DNA of 64,000 nucleotides, taken from Merluccius polli (Eukaryota > Chordata > Actinopteri > Gadiformes > Merlucciidae). The notes below the pieces were generated by a model that saw only the letters and a list, made by a program, of their open reading frames with translations, was not told where the DNA came from and did not search any database. This document shows positions 41,401-59,700 of the stretch, one piece after another. The DNA lies in assembly GCA_030340625.1 (NCBI GenBank), contig JAOPHQ010002912.1:38215-102214 (forward strand), read 5' to 3'. Both the position numbers and the translations under genes were made by a program. The stretch's first letter is position 1; every line of letters starts with the position of its first letter.

Positions 41401-44281
41401 CATGATGAGGAATATACCATTTCTCTCCTTCAATTCCGTCATCATTAACTTCCTCTGCATCTCCCTTTCCAATGACCCCAGCCATGAACTCAGTATACTG
41501 TTCTTTGTACCTTTCATCCTTTGACAGTTTTCTTTTGAGATGGTTGAGTCGAACAACAGCGCAGTGTTTGTTGTTTGGCAGGTAAGGTCTCTCCTTGAAG
41601 GGAAGGGGCATTTCGTAGTGTCCGTTACAGGTGGTCTTTATACCTTGCTTAAGCTTGTTGAGGAAGAGAATATCATCCTGAGATGCTGTTTTGCCATCTT
41701 CATTAGAATCTTTGAAGTCAGACTCGAGAACGCGAAGAGCATCTGCAGGCGTTACTGGTGGCTGCTCTTTCACAGTAACTCGGTGACACAGGCTAGTAGT
41801 GCTGGGAGAGTCATGATATGATGAAGAGGGTCCCACAATGCTCCATCCCAAATCAGTGCGAACAGCATACGGTTCTTCATCCTCACCTAAAATAACCTGC
41901 CTTGGTGCTAAGGCCCTTGAGCAGTTGTAACCTATTAGAAGGCCAACCTCACAGTCTTGTAGTGGCAGGATTTCATCTGCCAGCATGTTGAGATGAGCCC
42001 ATTTCCTTGCTGTTTCACATGTAGGGATGTGCGCACGATTTACTGGGATACAGTCCTTAGTGTAGACATGAGGAAGGTCAATCAGGACTGTAGAATTATG
42101 GCCTCTGACACGAAGCCCTGAAACTTTTTGACTCTCAACAACTGTGTCCTTTCCTATCATAGTTGTTAACTTAAGCTTTACTGGTACTTCATCTGCATGT
42201 AGAGTGTGGCTCACTTCCTGGTCAATGAAGGCAGTATCACTCTGAGTATCAAGCATAGCATACACAAGCTTTTCTGCTCTTGGATTCTTACTTGACGACA
42301 CCCACACTGGCACGATCATGGACGTGTTAGCACCAGGTCCTTTTCTTGCTACGTTAAGTGAAAGTGCAGTTGTTGACTCGTTTGTGTTACCTGAGGTTGA
42401 CATAACCTGAGAAACAAGTTTTCCCTTTTTTACGTAATTTTCATCGTGCAGACATGTCGGATGCTTTCCCTTGCAAGTGTCGCAGGAATGGCGATGCCGG
42501 CAGTCCTTTGCATTGTGGCCGTTTTTCATGCATCCATAACACAGTCTTTTCTCTTTCACATATTGTCTTCGTTCCTCTAGAGACCTTGTCATGAACTCAG
42601 AACAGCTGTAGAGCTGATGATTATTGCTCTGACAGAACATACATTGAGGCTTTGTGCTTTCCTTTGTCAATTTTGGACTTTCACTGTGTGTCACTGTTTG
42701 AGTGTTAAGAACACTGGCCTTGTTCCTTTTCATGTCTCTCTGATTTCGTTTTTCTCTAGATACGTCAGGTGAATGCAGTGCATGGAAGGATGTTATCGGG
42801 TTGCAGGCAACATCTGCTTCCAATGACATAAAGACTGTAAAGTCCTGGAAGCTAGGAAATTCTTTATGGTCATTCAATGTTTTTGTAACCTGGCGGTTCC
42901 AGCGAGACGCTAACCAATCAGGCAATTTTTGAACCAGTTTTTGGTTCTCCTCACAATCGTTCAATATTTGGAGACCCATCACGTGAGGTATGGCCTCTTG
43001 GCAGGCATTCAAGAAGTCAGAGAAATTCCTGAGTCCTTCTGAGTCCTTTGCTTGAAGTTTTGGCCAACTAGCGAGTTTATCTCTGAAGGCCCTCTGAATG
43101 ACAAATGGCTGTCCATATCTGTGATTCAGTTTATTCCAGGCATCCTGATATGCTTCGTCATCATTTCTGTAAAACACTCCATCAAGAGTCCTGCGAGCTG
43201 CACCAGTAACATATTTTTTCAGGTAGTAAAGCTTATCAGCAGCAGGAATGTTACGTTGATCAATGAGTGAGATGAATGATGCTTTCCACTCAATAAAATG
43301 AATGGGATTACCGTTAAATACAGATGGCTCTGGTGTTGGTAGTCTATTAACTGCTATGCTGTCTTGAACAGCTTGAGCAAGAAGAGACACATCTGTATGT
43401 GGTGGTCTGTATGGTGGTGCTGTGACGTTGAGAGGGGAAGGAGTGTCATGTGGAAGCATGTAATTCTGGCTTGTAGTATCACCAACCACAGACTGAGTGC
43501 GATACTCTTTTGCTGCCTCCTGTTCATAGGCTTGTAACCTGGCTCGGGCTGCCCTTAATTCTTTCTCTGCCTTAATTTGCTCCAACTCACGCTTTTGAGC
43601 TTCAAGTTGTGTCCTCTGCTGCTCCTCCAAATGCTGTATTCTTTCCTTTTGTCTTTTCTCTTTAAGCAGCAACTCATACTCAGCCTCTTTAGCTGCAAGA
43701 TCGGCTGCTGCATCCGCACGTTTGGCTGCCACAGTTGAGGATCTGCTATGCTGACTGGACCTACTTGAATGTGAGGCAGAGGATCCAAAGACAGAAACAG
43801 CATAATCAAGATGAAGTAGTCCATGGAGCCTTTGGCTTTCTTCTTCAAATTCAAAATCTCCATTAATGCCTGATATTCTTTCAAAGGCGATTTTTAGAAT
43901 ATCTCTTGACACTGCTTCACATGCATCTATGCGCCGCCTGGTCTCTGTTGATGGTGTGACACAATCTCTAATGTCACTATATATGCTTAAAACATTATCT
44001 CTTGCCCTTTCTATTGCGTCAACTAGAGATGCTATTTGACTTTCTGGAATGTCAGATTTGAGTTCATTTCGTGCTTTGCGGGCTTGCATTTTCCATTGGT
44101 CATACAAACATGCAAGTTTCTTTTCCTTTTTCTGTGCTTCATTCTTTTGAAATTCAAGCATTTTCGCTGTGGGATTGCGTGAGCGACTAGAACGTAGTAG
44201 CTCCTCTGTATTTTCTACAACTTGGCCTAGAGCCTGAATTCCTTCTTGAAGGCTATCAACTTCTTCATGTGGCTCACTCAT
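38405..44281 (-). CDS. BEL/Pao gag-pol polyprotein, intact
   Basis: A single open frame of 1958 codons encodes the structural and enzymatic proteins for reverse transcription and integration. In order: coiled-coil-rich gag N-terminus (about 200-262); gag core (310-500); cysteine-rich knuckles (CMFC at 547, CYGCMKNGHNAKDC at 581-594, CDTCKGKHPTC at 600-610); aspartic protease with LDTQSDTAFID near 677-687; Pao-type reverse transcriptase (catalytic D in LMCDIEKMFHQ at 1017, FYVDD at 1094-1098); RNase H (HYSDAS D1277, E1321, D1351, D1397); zinc-binding integrase N-terminus near 1578-1619; integrase core D1651, D1713, E1763; and a C-terminal domain of the kind that follows BEL integrases. The unbroken frame and near-identical LTRs suggest potential competence. 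Gag and pol sharing one frame is normal for the family. Confidence 0.95.
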   Translation of the reverse strand: MSEPHEEVDSLQEGIQALGQVVENTEELLRSSRSRNPTAKMLEFQKNEAQKKEKKLACLYDQWKMQARKARNELKSDIPESQIASLVDAIERARDNVLSIYSDIRDCVTPSTETRRRIDACEAVSRDILKIAFERISGINGDFEFEEESQRLHGLLHLDYAVSVFGSSASHSSRSSQHSRSSTVAAKRADAAADLAAKEAEYELLLKEKRQKERIQHLEEQQRTQLEAQKRELEQIKAEKELRAARARLQAYEQEAAKEYRTQSVVGDTTSQNYMLPHDTPSPLNVTAPPYRPPHTDVSLLAQAVQDSIAVNRLPTPEPSVFNGNPIHFIEWKASFISLIDQRNIPAADKLYYLKKYVTGAARRTLDGVFYRNDDEAYQDAWNKLNHRYGQPFVIQRAFRDKLASWPKLQAKDSEGLRNFSDFLNACQEAIPHVMGLQILNDCEENQKLVQKLPDWLASRWNRQVTKTLNDHKEFPSFQDFTVFMSLEADVACNPITSFHALHSPDVSREKRNQRDMKRNKASVLNTQTVTHSESPKLTKESTKPQCMFCQSNNHQLYSCSEFMTRSLEERRQYVKEKRLCYGCMKNGHNAKDCRHRHSCDTCKGKHPTCLHDENYVKKGKLVSQVMSTSGNTNESTTALSLNVARKGPGANTSMIVPVWVSSSKNPRAEKLVYAMLDTQSDTAFIDQEVSHTLHADEVPVKLKLTTMIGKDTVVESQKVSGLRVRGHNSTVLIDLPHVYTKDCIPVNRAHIPTCETARKWAHLNMLADEILPLQDCEVGLLIGYNCSRALAPRQVILGEDEEPYAVRTDLGWSIVGPSSSYHDSPSTTSLCHRVTVKEQPPVTPADALRVLESDFKDSNEDGKTASQDDILFLNKLKQGIKTTCNGHYEMPLPFKERPYLPNNKHCAVVRLNHLKRKLSKDERYKEQYTEFMAGVIGKGDAEEVNDDGIEGEKWYIPHHGVFHPRKPGKLRVVFDCSAKCNGTSLNDHLLSGPDLTNNLTGVLLRFRQHPVALMCDIEKMFHQFRVYESDREYLRFLWWKDGDLSAQPKEYHMNVHLFGAASSPGCANYGLQHLAKEYQHIYPLGSQFIMRNFYVDDGITSVDKANSAIQLVQEARELCAKGGLRLHKFISNDMTVMENIPPSERATNVKDLNLTFDDSPLERTLGIQWRIDTDCFSFSINLKDQPATRRGVLSTVASLYDPLGLVAPFLLIGKGVLQEMCRSGTGWDDPIPTKLQPRWEQWKDDLINLEKISIKRCYAPPGFGKIIKTELHHYSDASTSGYGQCSYIRVKNEAEDIHCALVMAKSRVSPTKVTTIPRLELTAALVSVTVSRMLKEELGCAEVEEVFWTDSMVVLGYINNQARRFHTFVANRVQKIHLNTTPKQWRYISTAENPADHASRGLTASELLSSNWFTGPKFLWEKEIVSSSDKIPELSVGDPEVRKAQALHTEITEQISFVDRLSNFSSWLSVIRAVARIQRRINNDKSSGHSTVLEREKAECFIIKALQSHVYKDDLTLLNKGTKLQTHKELYKLDAFVDKDGVLKVGGRLCDSSLPNSLKHPAIIPKDHHITKLIIAHCHEKVKHQGKGLTINEIRSNGYWIPGMNRAVASYIWQCVTCRRLRRSTEIQRMADLPPERVEPSPPFTYSGMDCFGPFFTKQGRKEHKRYGLLFTCFCSRAIHIEMLDDLSTDSFINGLRCFIAIRGAVRQIKSDQGTNFVGAKNAFNEALKELDTNRLTAFLAEKQCDFSMNAPHSSHVGGVWERQIRTVRSILSSTISLSSGRLDDASLRTFLYEAMAIVNSRPLTVDNLNDPKSLEPLTPNHLLTMKSVNALPPPGKFIREDMYARKRWRHIQYLAEQFWSRWRKEYLSNISVRQRWHCPKRNLKVDDIVLEKSDDLPRNEWRLCRVTEATVGKDGLVRKVKLSVGDRNLTKGGERCNKVTVIERPVQKLVLLLEAS

Positions 44282-44897
44282 TTTTTCAACAGTTAAGCTA
44301 GTTACAGTAGTTGGTTGAGTAACATGTAAGTTTTCTTGACATTATTTAACTTGAATGTCTCAAGAGAAAATGAATACTAGTTCACATTAAAGAGAGCTGG
44401 TATAAGCAATTTGACCTTATAGACTCAGATTCATGGAAATATACCTTAGCTCAAAAACAATACAGCAATAATACAGCAGTTTTTAATACAGTTAAGAAAA
44501 TTGGAAATATGTGTGAAAATGTCCTTTACGCTTGATAACCTTTGATGTGGATGAATACACTTTTCTTAAACCACTGAAAGTAGCCCACGTAGCCCAATAA
44601 TGTTCTTTGGTACGTGAATGTTCAGACAAGAATCCGTATAGCAGTGGTACACCCTATATACAGTGCTCACAGTTCCTGTTCATGTGGAATATCTATTCAA
44701 CTCTGACCTTTGACCATCTCATGAATTCCATTCAACCGCTACCCGTAGACCGTTGAGGACCTGTTGTTGATGAACCGTGGAAATGCAGATCAGCCTGACG
44801 ACTCCAATGTTGACAGGTGAGGCAGTCTGGCACCGTAGAAAACCAAGAACAACAGGATGCAGCAGGATGGCAGGAATGATGAGGGTCAAGCTCTTAC

Positions 44898-45447
44898 TGT
44901 AGCAGCCCCAGAAGGAAGATGGTCGGACTCTTTGACTGATGTTGAATTTATTCGCTTAAACTCATTAACACCGTAAGAGCTATACAGAAAAAACAGCAAA
45001 AAAAATACATATTTTCAATTACCTTCTGTTAATAAAATAAACCATAAATAAACAATGATTATAACATGTAACGTTGATGCACTACCTTGTTCCCTTTCTC
45101 CAACTGAGGTGCAAAATCCACACACACGTATCTCCGTCACAGTAAACAACACTATTTACAAAGAAACAAAACTCCCGTTAATATGAAATAATACGAGTAT
45201 ACACTTTGAATTAATATATATATAACAACTTGATCTTACCATGAACCAAGAATTAATTCCCATAACAAAAGTGCATTTATTGCGGCAATATCGCTGGAAA
45301 ACTATGCAGCCTTTCTTATCATACAGAGCGCAAAAAATAAACCGCGAACGTAAAACAACTTCCTGTTCCTTCTTCTGACATTTCAAAATAAAGTGCTGCA
45401 TTTCAAAATAAATCAAACAACGACACTGAAATAAAGGGTCCTTTACA
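44898..45447 (-). repeat. BEL/Pao 5' LTR
   Basis: 550 bp. It abuts a dispersed repeat beginning GGCCGATTAGTATCTG that also occurs near 58960 and 61332, not class I sequence. About 615 bp of untranslated leader separate it from the gag start at 44281. Confidence 0.9.
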
Positions 45448-45580
45448 GGCCGATTAGTATCTGTGGTGACGTGATGCAGCCTTCACTCTGTACAGATAAC
45501 ACACACATCTTCATTTGTCCATGACTGAGGTATTGTCTGGATCTGGTCAGGTTGGATTCTTAACATGTTTTTTTCTTCAT
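45448..45580. repeat. Dispersed repeat segment shared with 58960 and 61332
   Basis: GGCCGATTAGTATCTGTGGT through TCTGGATCTGGTCAGGTTGG matches 61332-61465 with small differences. A second shared piece at about 46075-46190 is the reverse complement of 57062-57150 (GACCCAGGGGGTGACCAATA). The parent element was not identified. Confidence 0.65.
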
Positions 45581-48033
45581 GTGTTGTTACAACACTTCCA
45601 GGCCGGTCATATAAGGTCAGATTAAAAGGACTAGCACAAAGCGCTTGGTTTGACCTTTACCCACCAAACTCACCCCAGACCTCTTCCCCTGATCCTTCTG
45701 GCTCCTCATCCCAGCCCTCCCATTGGTCCTCCCCCCAGCCTCACCCTGACCGTGCTTCCTCAGAATCAGCATCAGAAAAATGTTATAAGCAGGCAGATGG
45801 ATGCTAGTCATTAGTTTTGACTATAGATTATTATGATCAAATGGATCATTTAAAAATGTTCTATGACTGTGGATTGATGATTTTATACTATTACAGGTTA
45901 TAAAAAGTATTGAGTAGAAGGCAGACATTGAACAGTGTAGCAATGTAATCATTTAGAATGGGTTATGTTTCTCTAATAATAGGCAAGGTTATTTTCTTCA
46001 ATCATTTTTCTGCAATCATTCATCTTGTTGAATGACTGCTTCATCTGGTTACACCTTCACAGGCAGGTATTCAAGAGGTGACCAGGATTCACTGTTATTC
46101 ACATGCAAATAGCAATGAACCCTGGCGCTATTGGTCACCCCCTGGGTCATTATAATACCGGCTTGGATAGACCCCTCCCTTACAATAATAATAATAATAA
46201 TAATAATAATCGTTTCATTCACTTTAAAGTAATGTTTAATAGTATAGCAGAATTGCTATAGAGTTACTGAAGACTATACTTTCAGGCTATCGTTATCCTA
46301 TGGGCTACACCACAATCAATGACATGAATATTCATTTATTGAGGGGGGGGGGATAAACATTTGTGAGGAACATGTTGAAAAGTTACATTGATTTGTTTAT
46401 TGAAAAACACTTTTTAGTTGTGATGTGTAGCCGTGTACTTCCCATGTGATGCCAGCTGTGAACAGGATCTTATTCAAACAGGGCCATTGGTGAGGTGACC
46501 CTAATTTCAAATAATGATCATGTTCCTATAACACAGAGGAGTCTGAATGGATTTTTTTTTTAAACTGACCCCTAACCCTAACCCTAATGAAAATGAAACA
46601 ACATGAATGACAATACAGCTAAAACAAAAAACGATCAATAATGGACTAATATTAATCATGCTGGTTCTGTCTCTCAGGACCGATGAGCAAACGCTGCTGT
46701 ACACACGGGGCAGTAGCCTACACAACACAACACACGCGTGGAAGTAGCACAACTCTGTTTTCTCCCTCTCCATACTATTAAAGGTCCTTTTGCTTCCGAT
46801 GTGACGAACTCCTTCTGCACGGTGGTCCCCAGGTGTTGGTGTGTCCACACTGTGAACGGATTCAGTTGAAAACATGGACGTGAAACCCAGTAGATGAACC
46901 GACCCCCCCCCCCCCCCCCCCCCCCCTCCCCTCTGTCAACGTGTGCTCATTGCTTTTCCCTTGGAGGTCAACAAGCTGTGACCCCGAAGCACACAGGTCA
47001 ATTTCCCTTCACATCTGTACGCGAGCCAAACAACCACTAGGATCGTATTGTTGTAAACGGAGCGGAGCGGGTCTGTACTTTATCCGCTTCAGAATGGACT
47101 CGTCTGTTTTGGACATGGAAATTCAAAAGCGTTATTTCCCCTCCGACACCGCCGTGTGCTTTACGCTTTAAATGTTAACTGTGGGATTTTTCACACCTGG
47201 ACCCTATTTTCCCATCATTGTGGGTCTCAGGGAATGACGCCGACAACGATGTTGGTCATTGGTCCAGTATTGAGCGACAGTGTGAATCTGGTGCCAGATG
47301 TTGTCACTGTACCTGGGGTGAGTTGTACATCACCAATAGACATAACCATGTCAACGTGTTTTAGCCTGTATTATTCCTTTAAACATCAATCACTTGTTTC
47401 TGTAGTATCAATTTGGTCCGTGGTGATAAAATCAGATTTTAAAAAGAATGATGGCCAACGTCAGGACACCATAGAGACCTGCTGGGATCCAAGGGGCTGG
47501 AAGGACATCCAGGTGTGCTGCTAGGAAAACCAACAGAGCTGATATCTGGAGAAACATCTGCTCAGCTTGGAGGATTTACACTGAACAAACGGGAAGGATC
47601 ATCCAACACACGACAACATTCAGTTGAATCCACTCTTGTTTATTACCATTATGCTTTATGAACAAATACAACAGAACAATAGTCCCTTACATGTACATAA
47701 TAAGAGAGTGTACCTTCTTAGTTAACCCTATGGAAGATCTTAAAAGTCACTTCCCTTCATGGTTAAAAATATATCAATAGATTAGATAAAGGCAAAGGTT
47801 GTAGCTTGCTCATGAATGTCTATCGGCTTAATACCATAAGAAGGCACGCATGACCGATCATCAACAATAGGTAATCAATACAATACAGAACCGATCATCA
47901 ACAATAGGTAATTAATCAATGAATACTATATTCCATTTCTGCCAAGAGATGCCACTTAATTCTACACATTGTTAGTTGGACGCGCTGAGTCGTTTTTGCT
48001 CGCAGTCTTTGGCGGTGATATGATGATCATAAA
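45581..48033. other. No gene seen; short repeats only
   Basis: Contains an (AAT)n tract near 46183-46210, a poly-C run near 46903-46927, three CCCTAA units near 46571 and a short duplicated CCGATCATCAACAATAGGTA near 47855-47915. The small open frames (for example 46941-47171 and 47156-47524) resemble nothing I recognise and lack splice or repeat-free context. Confidence 0.5.
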
Positions 48034-55205
<7,172 letters not shown>

Positions 55206-55656
55206 AGTAGACAGGAGACCTGGAGACACAAACACAACTACATATTGTTTCTACAGCCATTCAGCATTTGTTTCTTCACTGCTTTTATAAAACCAGCTTA
55301 ATGCCGGTCACAGAGGGCTGTTGTCTGTCTCCGTTTATTTTGGACGAGAGGCAGGGTGGTCTTTCCTAGATGCAGATTCATAGACCCGCTCATTCTCAAT
55401 GAGGAGAAAGATGTGGAGATGTTGCCCAGACGTCTCTAATAACTAATAACTATTTATAATTTCACACACTGTCTGTAAGGGCTTTAAATGTGATCAAGAT
55501 CAAGGTCACCATGCGGATGTCATACCTACTGTTCCCTGAACTGGTTAAACTGCTTTGAAGGCTGGACCATATATGGACTTCCTCATCCTCACATATCTCA
55601 CAACCAAATATGTGACGCAGGCCCACAGAGAACAAGACCCAACACAAGATGGCCTT

Positions 55657-56255
55657 CAAACCAACCCAGTCTCACGTGACAGCTACGTTGGTCCACAGCG
55701 CTAAACGTAGTAGTTTCACGGCTCCGTTCCGTTGCAGAGGCGGAGCGTTATGGCTTGGTTACGGTGCGCTTTTCGTGGTCATTGTCGCGGAAATTGAAAC
55801 GGGAGGGAGCGTTTCACTGCGGTGTCATGACGACTATTCTGTGAGCCGTCTCACTTCTTCTTCATCTTTCTTGAGAGTTGCATATGCGCAGTACCGATCG
55901 GTCAGGAAGAATTCGTAATAAACTAACAAACTAAACATCATATACATTCACTGAACGAAGATTATGAAAATAAAATGCACATTTCTCACTATAAATGTTA
56001 TCAAAACGCATGTTAATGCCGAAACTATCTTAAAATATGCATTTTCCACTGAGAATAAAATAAATATCAGCCATTTTGTTTTTGCTTTGTCATACCGAAG
56101 TTTGATAGTCCACGTGACGTGGACATAGGCCAATAGAAAAGAATAGGCCAAAACAATTTAGCCACGCCACAGTTTTTAGAGCCATTGAAACTACTTTTGC
56201 GCTGTGGATCAACGTAATTCCACGTTTGACGTGAGACTGGGTTGGTTTAAACACC
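55657..56255. mobile_element. ~600-bp terminal-inverted-repeat element upstream of the NLR gene
   Basis: Left end AAACCAACCCAGTCTCACGT and, on the reverse strand at the right end, AAACCAACCCAGTCTCACGT. Similarity extends about 80 bp inward (TCCACAGCGC..., GTAGTTTCA.GGCTC). There is no coding capacity, and the target duplication was not resolved. It lies about 450 bp upstream of the NLR start codon. Confidence 0.7.
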
Positions 56256-56486
56256 TTAAAGGAACACGCCACCCCCAGGTGAAATTGGGTCACTCCCCGC
56301 AGTCCCTAGTGGTGGATGAGTGAGCCAAAGCGTTTTGTAGCCGACCCAGCCATTGTCCTAATCTAGAAACGCCGCGGTTAGCTTTAGCTTAGCGTAGTCG
56401 CTGTATTCCAGAGTGTCCAGCTAGCATATCGTTGCAAAAGTGAATCAAATAACTCAAGATTTGTTATAATTATTTCTCGTCAACCT

Positions 56487-56797
56487 GTACACTCACATCG
56501 AGTACAAATATCAATGCAAATTTACACAAAGGAATTTACTAGACCAATTTAGATTTGGAACTATTTTCGGGCATAGCACCGCCAGGCGCAAGGACCCCAG
56601 GCAGCACCTGAAAACCCTCAACTTCCGTCAATACACCGGTAGACTACACAGTTCTCTGCTACTGGTGTCCTTGCGACCTGGCAGCGACGTGCTTTGCCGG
56701 TGCTATGCCCGAAAATAGTTCCAAATCTAAAATGGTCTAGTAAATCCTTTTGTGTAAATTTGCCCATTGATATTTTGTACTTGATGTGAGTGTGAGT
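56487..56797. repeat. Inverted repeat (arms ~115 bp) in dispersed repeat
   Basis: 56487-56597 (GATTTGGAACTATTTTCGGG, CATAGCACCG) is repeated in reverse orientation at 56672-56797 with scattered indels, leaving a loop of about 75 bp. Confidence 0.8.
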
Positions 56798-59700
56798 GGA
56801 TCAATGAGCAAAAAAAAAGAAGAAAAAACATGATTCGCCGATCCGTCGACTGTAGGCAATGACTTGACGATCAGATTCGACTATGTAAATCTCTAGTCGG
56901 GGACACCCCTAAATACTTTAGCACACACCCACCCACACAGAAGTCATATGACGATCATAACTTTTTTGTAATTTGGCTTATTAAAATCAGAAAGGTGTAA
57001 GGACAACATTGTTAAAAATAAAAGTGTAGTGTGGTGTGTGTGTGTGTGCCTTGGGCCATGATTATTGTAAGGGAGGGGTTATCCAAGCCTGTATTATAAT
57101 GACCCAGGGGGTGACCAATAGCACCAGGATTCACATGCGAATAGCATGTTAAAATGTGTGTGTTCCTGTTCCTACGTTAATCCTAAGAGTAATTTCTCAC
57201 CATAGGAACCTTGTTATGTAATATGCTGTGATTCTGAGACAGAACCCCTGTTGTCATATGGGAATGAGACTCCCTTCATACTTGGTTGGTTGCTACAGCG
57301 ATTTGTCAGTCTTGAAAAACAAATCACATAAATTGTGTACAATAGTAATATGATCAATAAGATCATTACTAAAAAGAAAAGATAATATCAGCAGTGCTAT
57401 GGCTCAATATTGTTAAATTCTGGTCTTGTATTTCGTCCATCAAAATGTTTTGTATAGAGGACCACAAGGGACATAATTCAAAGCCAAAATAAATCTAAGT
57501 AATCAACGAATACATGTTTCATGTTTAGTAATGAATAGGCATATAACGGAGTTAATACCAAAATGGTTCATTTACTTTATTAGTGTGGATGTGAAAAACA
57601 GCGCAATTAATGTTATGGGTTGACCGAGGTTTTGTAATAAATCAAACATTATGGTGTGGCATTACTCGGACGAAGCAGTTTTCCCTTTGTTTTGGTCTGG
57701 CTTTACTCTTCACTGATTGGTTAGGAGAAACCATTGAACTTACTGGCTTGCAAAACAGAAGGTAAGGTTCATTACTCTACGGGATAAACGGCAATAAAAA
57801 GCTGGTTTTATCGGTTTTTACGGCGTAAAGAGCGGCGTTTTAATATACCTCTGGAACTGCCGTATGGAGTTTTATGACGAATAAAACGATGTAAAAGCGG
57901 CGGTTTGCCATTAGTGCGGCGTTGTCTACCACATTTTTACGCCGCTCATTTTTATTTTAATTTTTACAAAACGCGTCTAAAAAGGGGCGAATTGTGACCC
58001 ATTTGGCTTTCCATATGACAAACACGGGTACGGGTCGGAAGTCGCGTGTATTTGAACTGTTTTGCTTTCCATAAGTAGCTTCTAGTGTCACGCGATGTTT
58101 AACCTCTTGTGACAACGTTTACGTAAAATTAAGTATTTTAGTTAAAATTAGTCAAAGGGTGTTTCTCATTTCTCTTATTTGGCAAAAGACACCCCATGTC
58201 TCCATTTTATAGAGAGGGTGCAAGGGCTGACGTATTTTTGTAGGCCCAACCCAGAAGTGAGCATCGCCCTGGGTTCCCTTGACCCTCTCCCATTGGATTT
58301 TGCATTATTGCAGAAAATAAGCTTTGTGGCAAACAAAAGTTTATGATACTCACATGTTTTGTTAAGCGAGATCATCTTCACCACTGAACATCTACATTTA
58401 TGATTTTGAAGCGTAGTAAAAGCTTCAAATTCACGAGTGGGGCATTTACTGACTTGTTTTATGTCATAGACAACAAAACGTGTAAATCTCTTAAGCTTGT
58501 GTAAAACCCAGACCTTATTTCAGCCATCTGACCAAAAACCCATTCAAAAAAACCTGTTGACTTCGAGACGAGGAGAACCGGAAGTGCCCGACATGCTAAC
58601 GGATTTCCGGGTTTTAGGACTCATTCATGCACCGCTCTATTCCCCAAGTCATTCTAGGCATAGACATAATATACGTATATATGGTCATGATTCTAGGGCC
58701 CCTATTAATGGTGTGTTTTTTTCTATCTTCTGATGACCCTCTGCAGGACCCATTTTAATCACTTCCTGTTCTGACCACCTCCATGCTGCATCCTCCTCCA
58801 GTCTTAAAAGACCGACCTAGCGTCTCGTTTATATGAACACTTTGTGTTGATGTGAACATAATATAAATCAAATAGAATCAATAGACGATTTTTCTTATCA
58901 GAAGAGCCGATCAGGGTAGGCCCTACTGGAAAAGTGACAAAGTGTCTTTTGAATCACAGGCCGATTAGTATCTGTGGTGACGTGATGTCTAGCCTTCACT
59001 CTAGTAACAGGCAGCACCTGAAAACCCTCAACTTCCGTCAATACACCAGGCTTGACTACACAGTTCTCTGCTACTGGTGTCCTTGCCGCCTGGCAGCGGT
59101 GCTTTGCCGGTGCTATGCCCGAAAATAGTTCCAAATCTAAATTGGTCTAGTAAATTCCTTTGTGTAAATTTGCATTGATATTTGTACTTGATGTGAGTGT
59201 AGTGGATCAATGAGCAAAAAAAAAAAAAAAAAAAACATGATTCGACGATCAGTCGACTGTAGGCAAGACTTGACGAATCAGATTCGACTATGTAAATTCT
59301 TAGTCGGGGACACCCCTAAATATTTAGCACACACCCACCCACACAGAAGTCTATGACGATACTTTTTGTAATTTGTTATTAAAATCAGAAAGGTGTAGGA
59401 CAAACATTGTAACGTGTAGTGTGGTGTGTGTGTGTGTGCTTGTGCATGATTATTGTAAGGGAGGGTTATCCAAGCCTGTATTATAATGACCCAGGGGGTG
59501 ACCAATAGCACCAGGATTCACATGCGAATAGCATGTAAAAATGTGTGTCCTGTTCCTACGTTAATCCTAAGAGTAATTTCTCACCATAGGAACCTTGTTA
59601 TGTAATATGCTGTGATTCTGAGACAGAACCCCTGTTGTCATATGGAATGAGACTCCCTTCATACTTGGTTGGTTGCTACAGCGATTTGTCAGTCTTGAAA

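Larger units (their letters stand above)
37656..45447 (-). mobile_element. Full-length BEL/Pao LTR retrotransposon
   Basis: Two direct LTRs (44898-45447 as the 5' LTR and 37656-38206 as the 3' LTR for the minus-strand element) begin TGTAAAGGACC and end GCTGCTACA on the coding strand. They are 550 and 551 bp and appear identical except for one A in a homopolymer, so insertion was very recent. One 1958-codon frame fills the interior. A purine-rich stretch (GGTGGGAG) precedes the 3' LTR. The flanking pentamers TTCAT (37651-37655) and GGCCG (45448-45452) do not match, so no target duplication is present. Confidence 0.93.

Noticed and set aside
40200..43270. Plus-strand frames opposite the BEL polyprotein
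   Set aside because: Shadows of the long coding frame on the minus strand.
46567..46590. Interstitial telomere-like CCCTAA repeats
   Set aside because: Only about three units, which occur by chance and do not support a fusion or telomere-healing event.
46941..47524. Two overlapping plus-strand frames between the BEL element and the NLR gene
   Set aside because: No recognisable domain, no conservation to test here, and they overlap in different frames.
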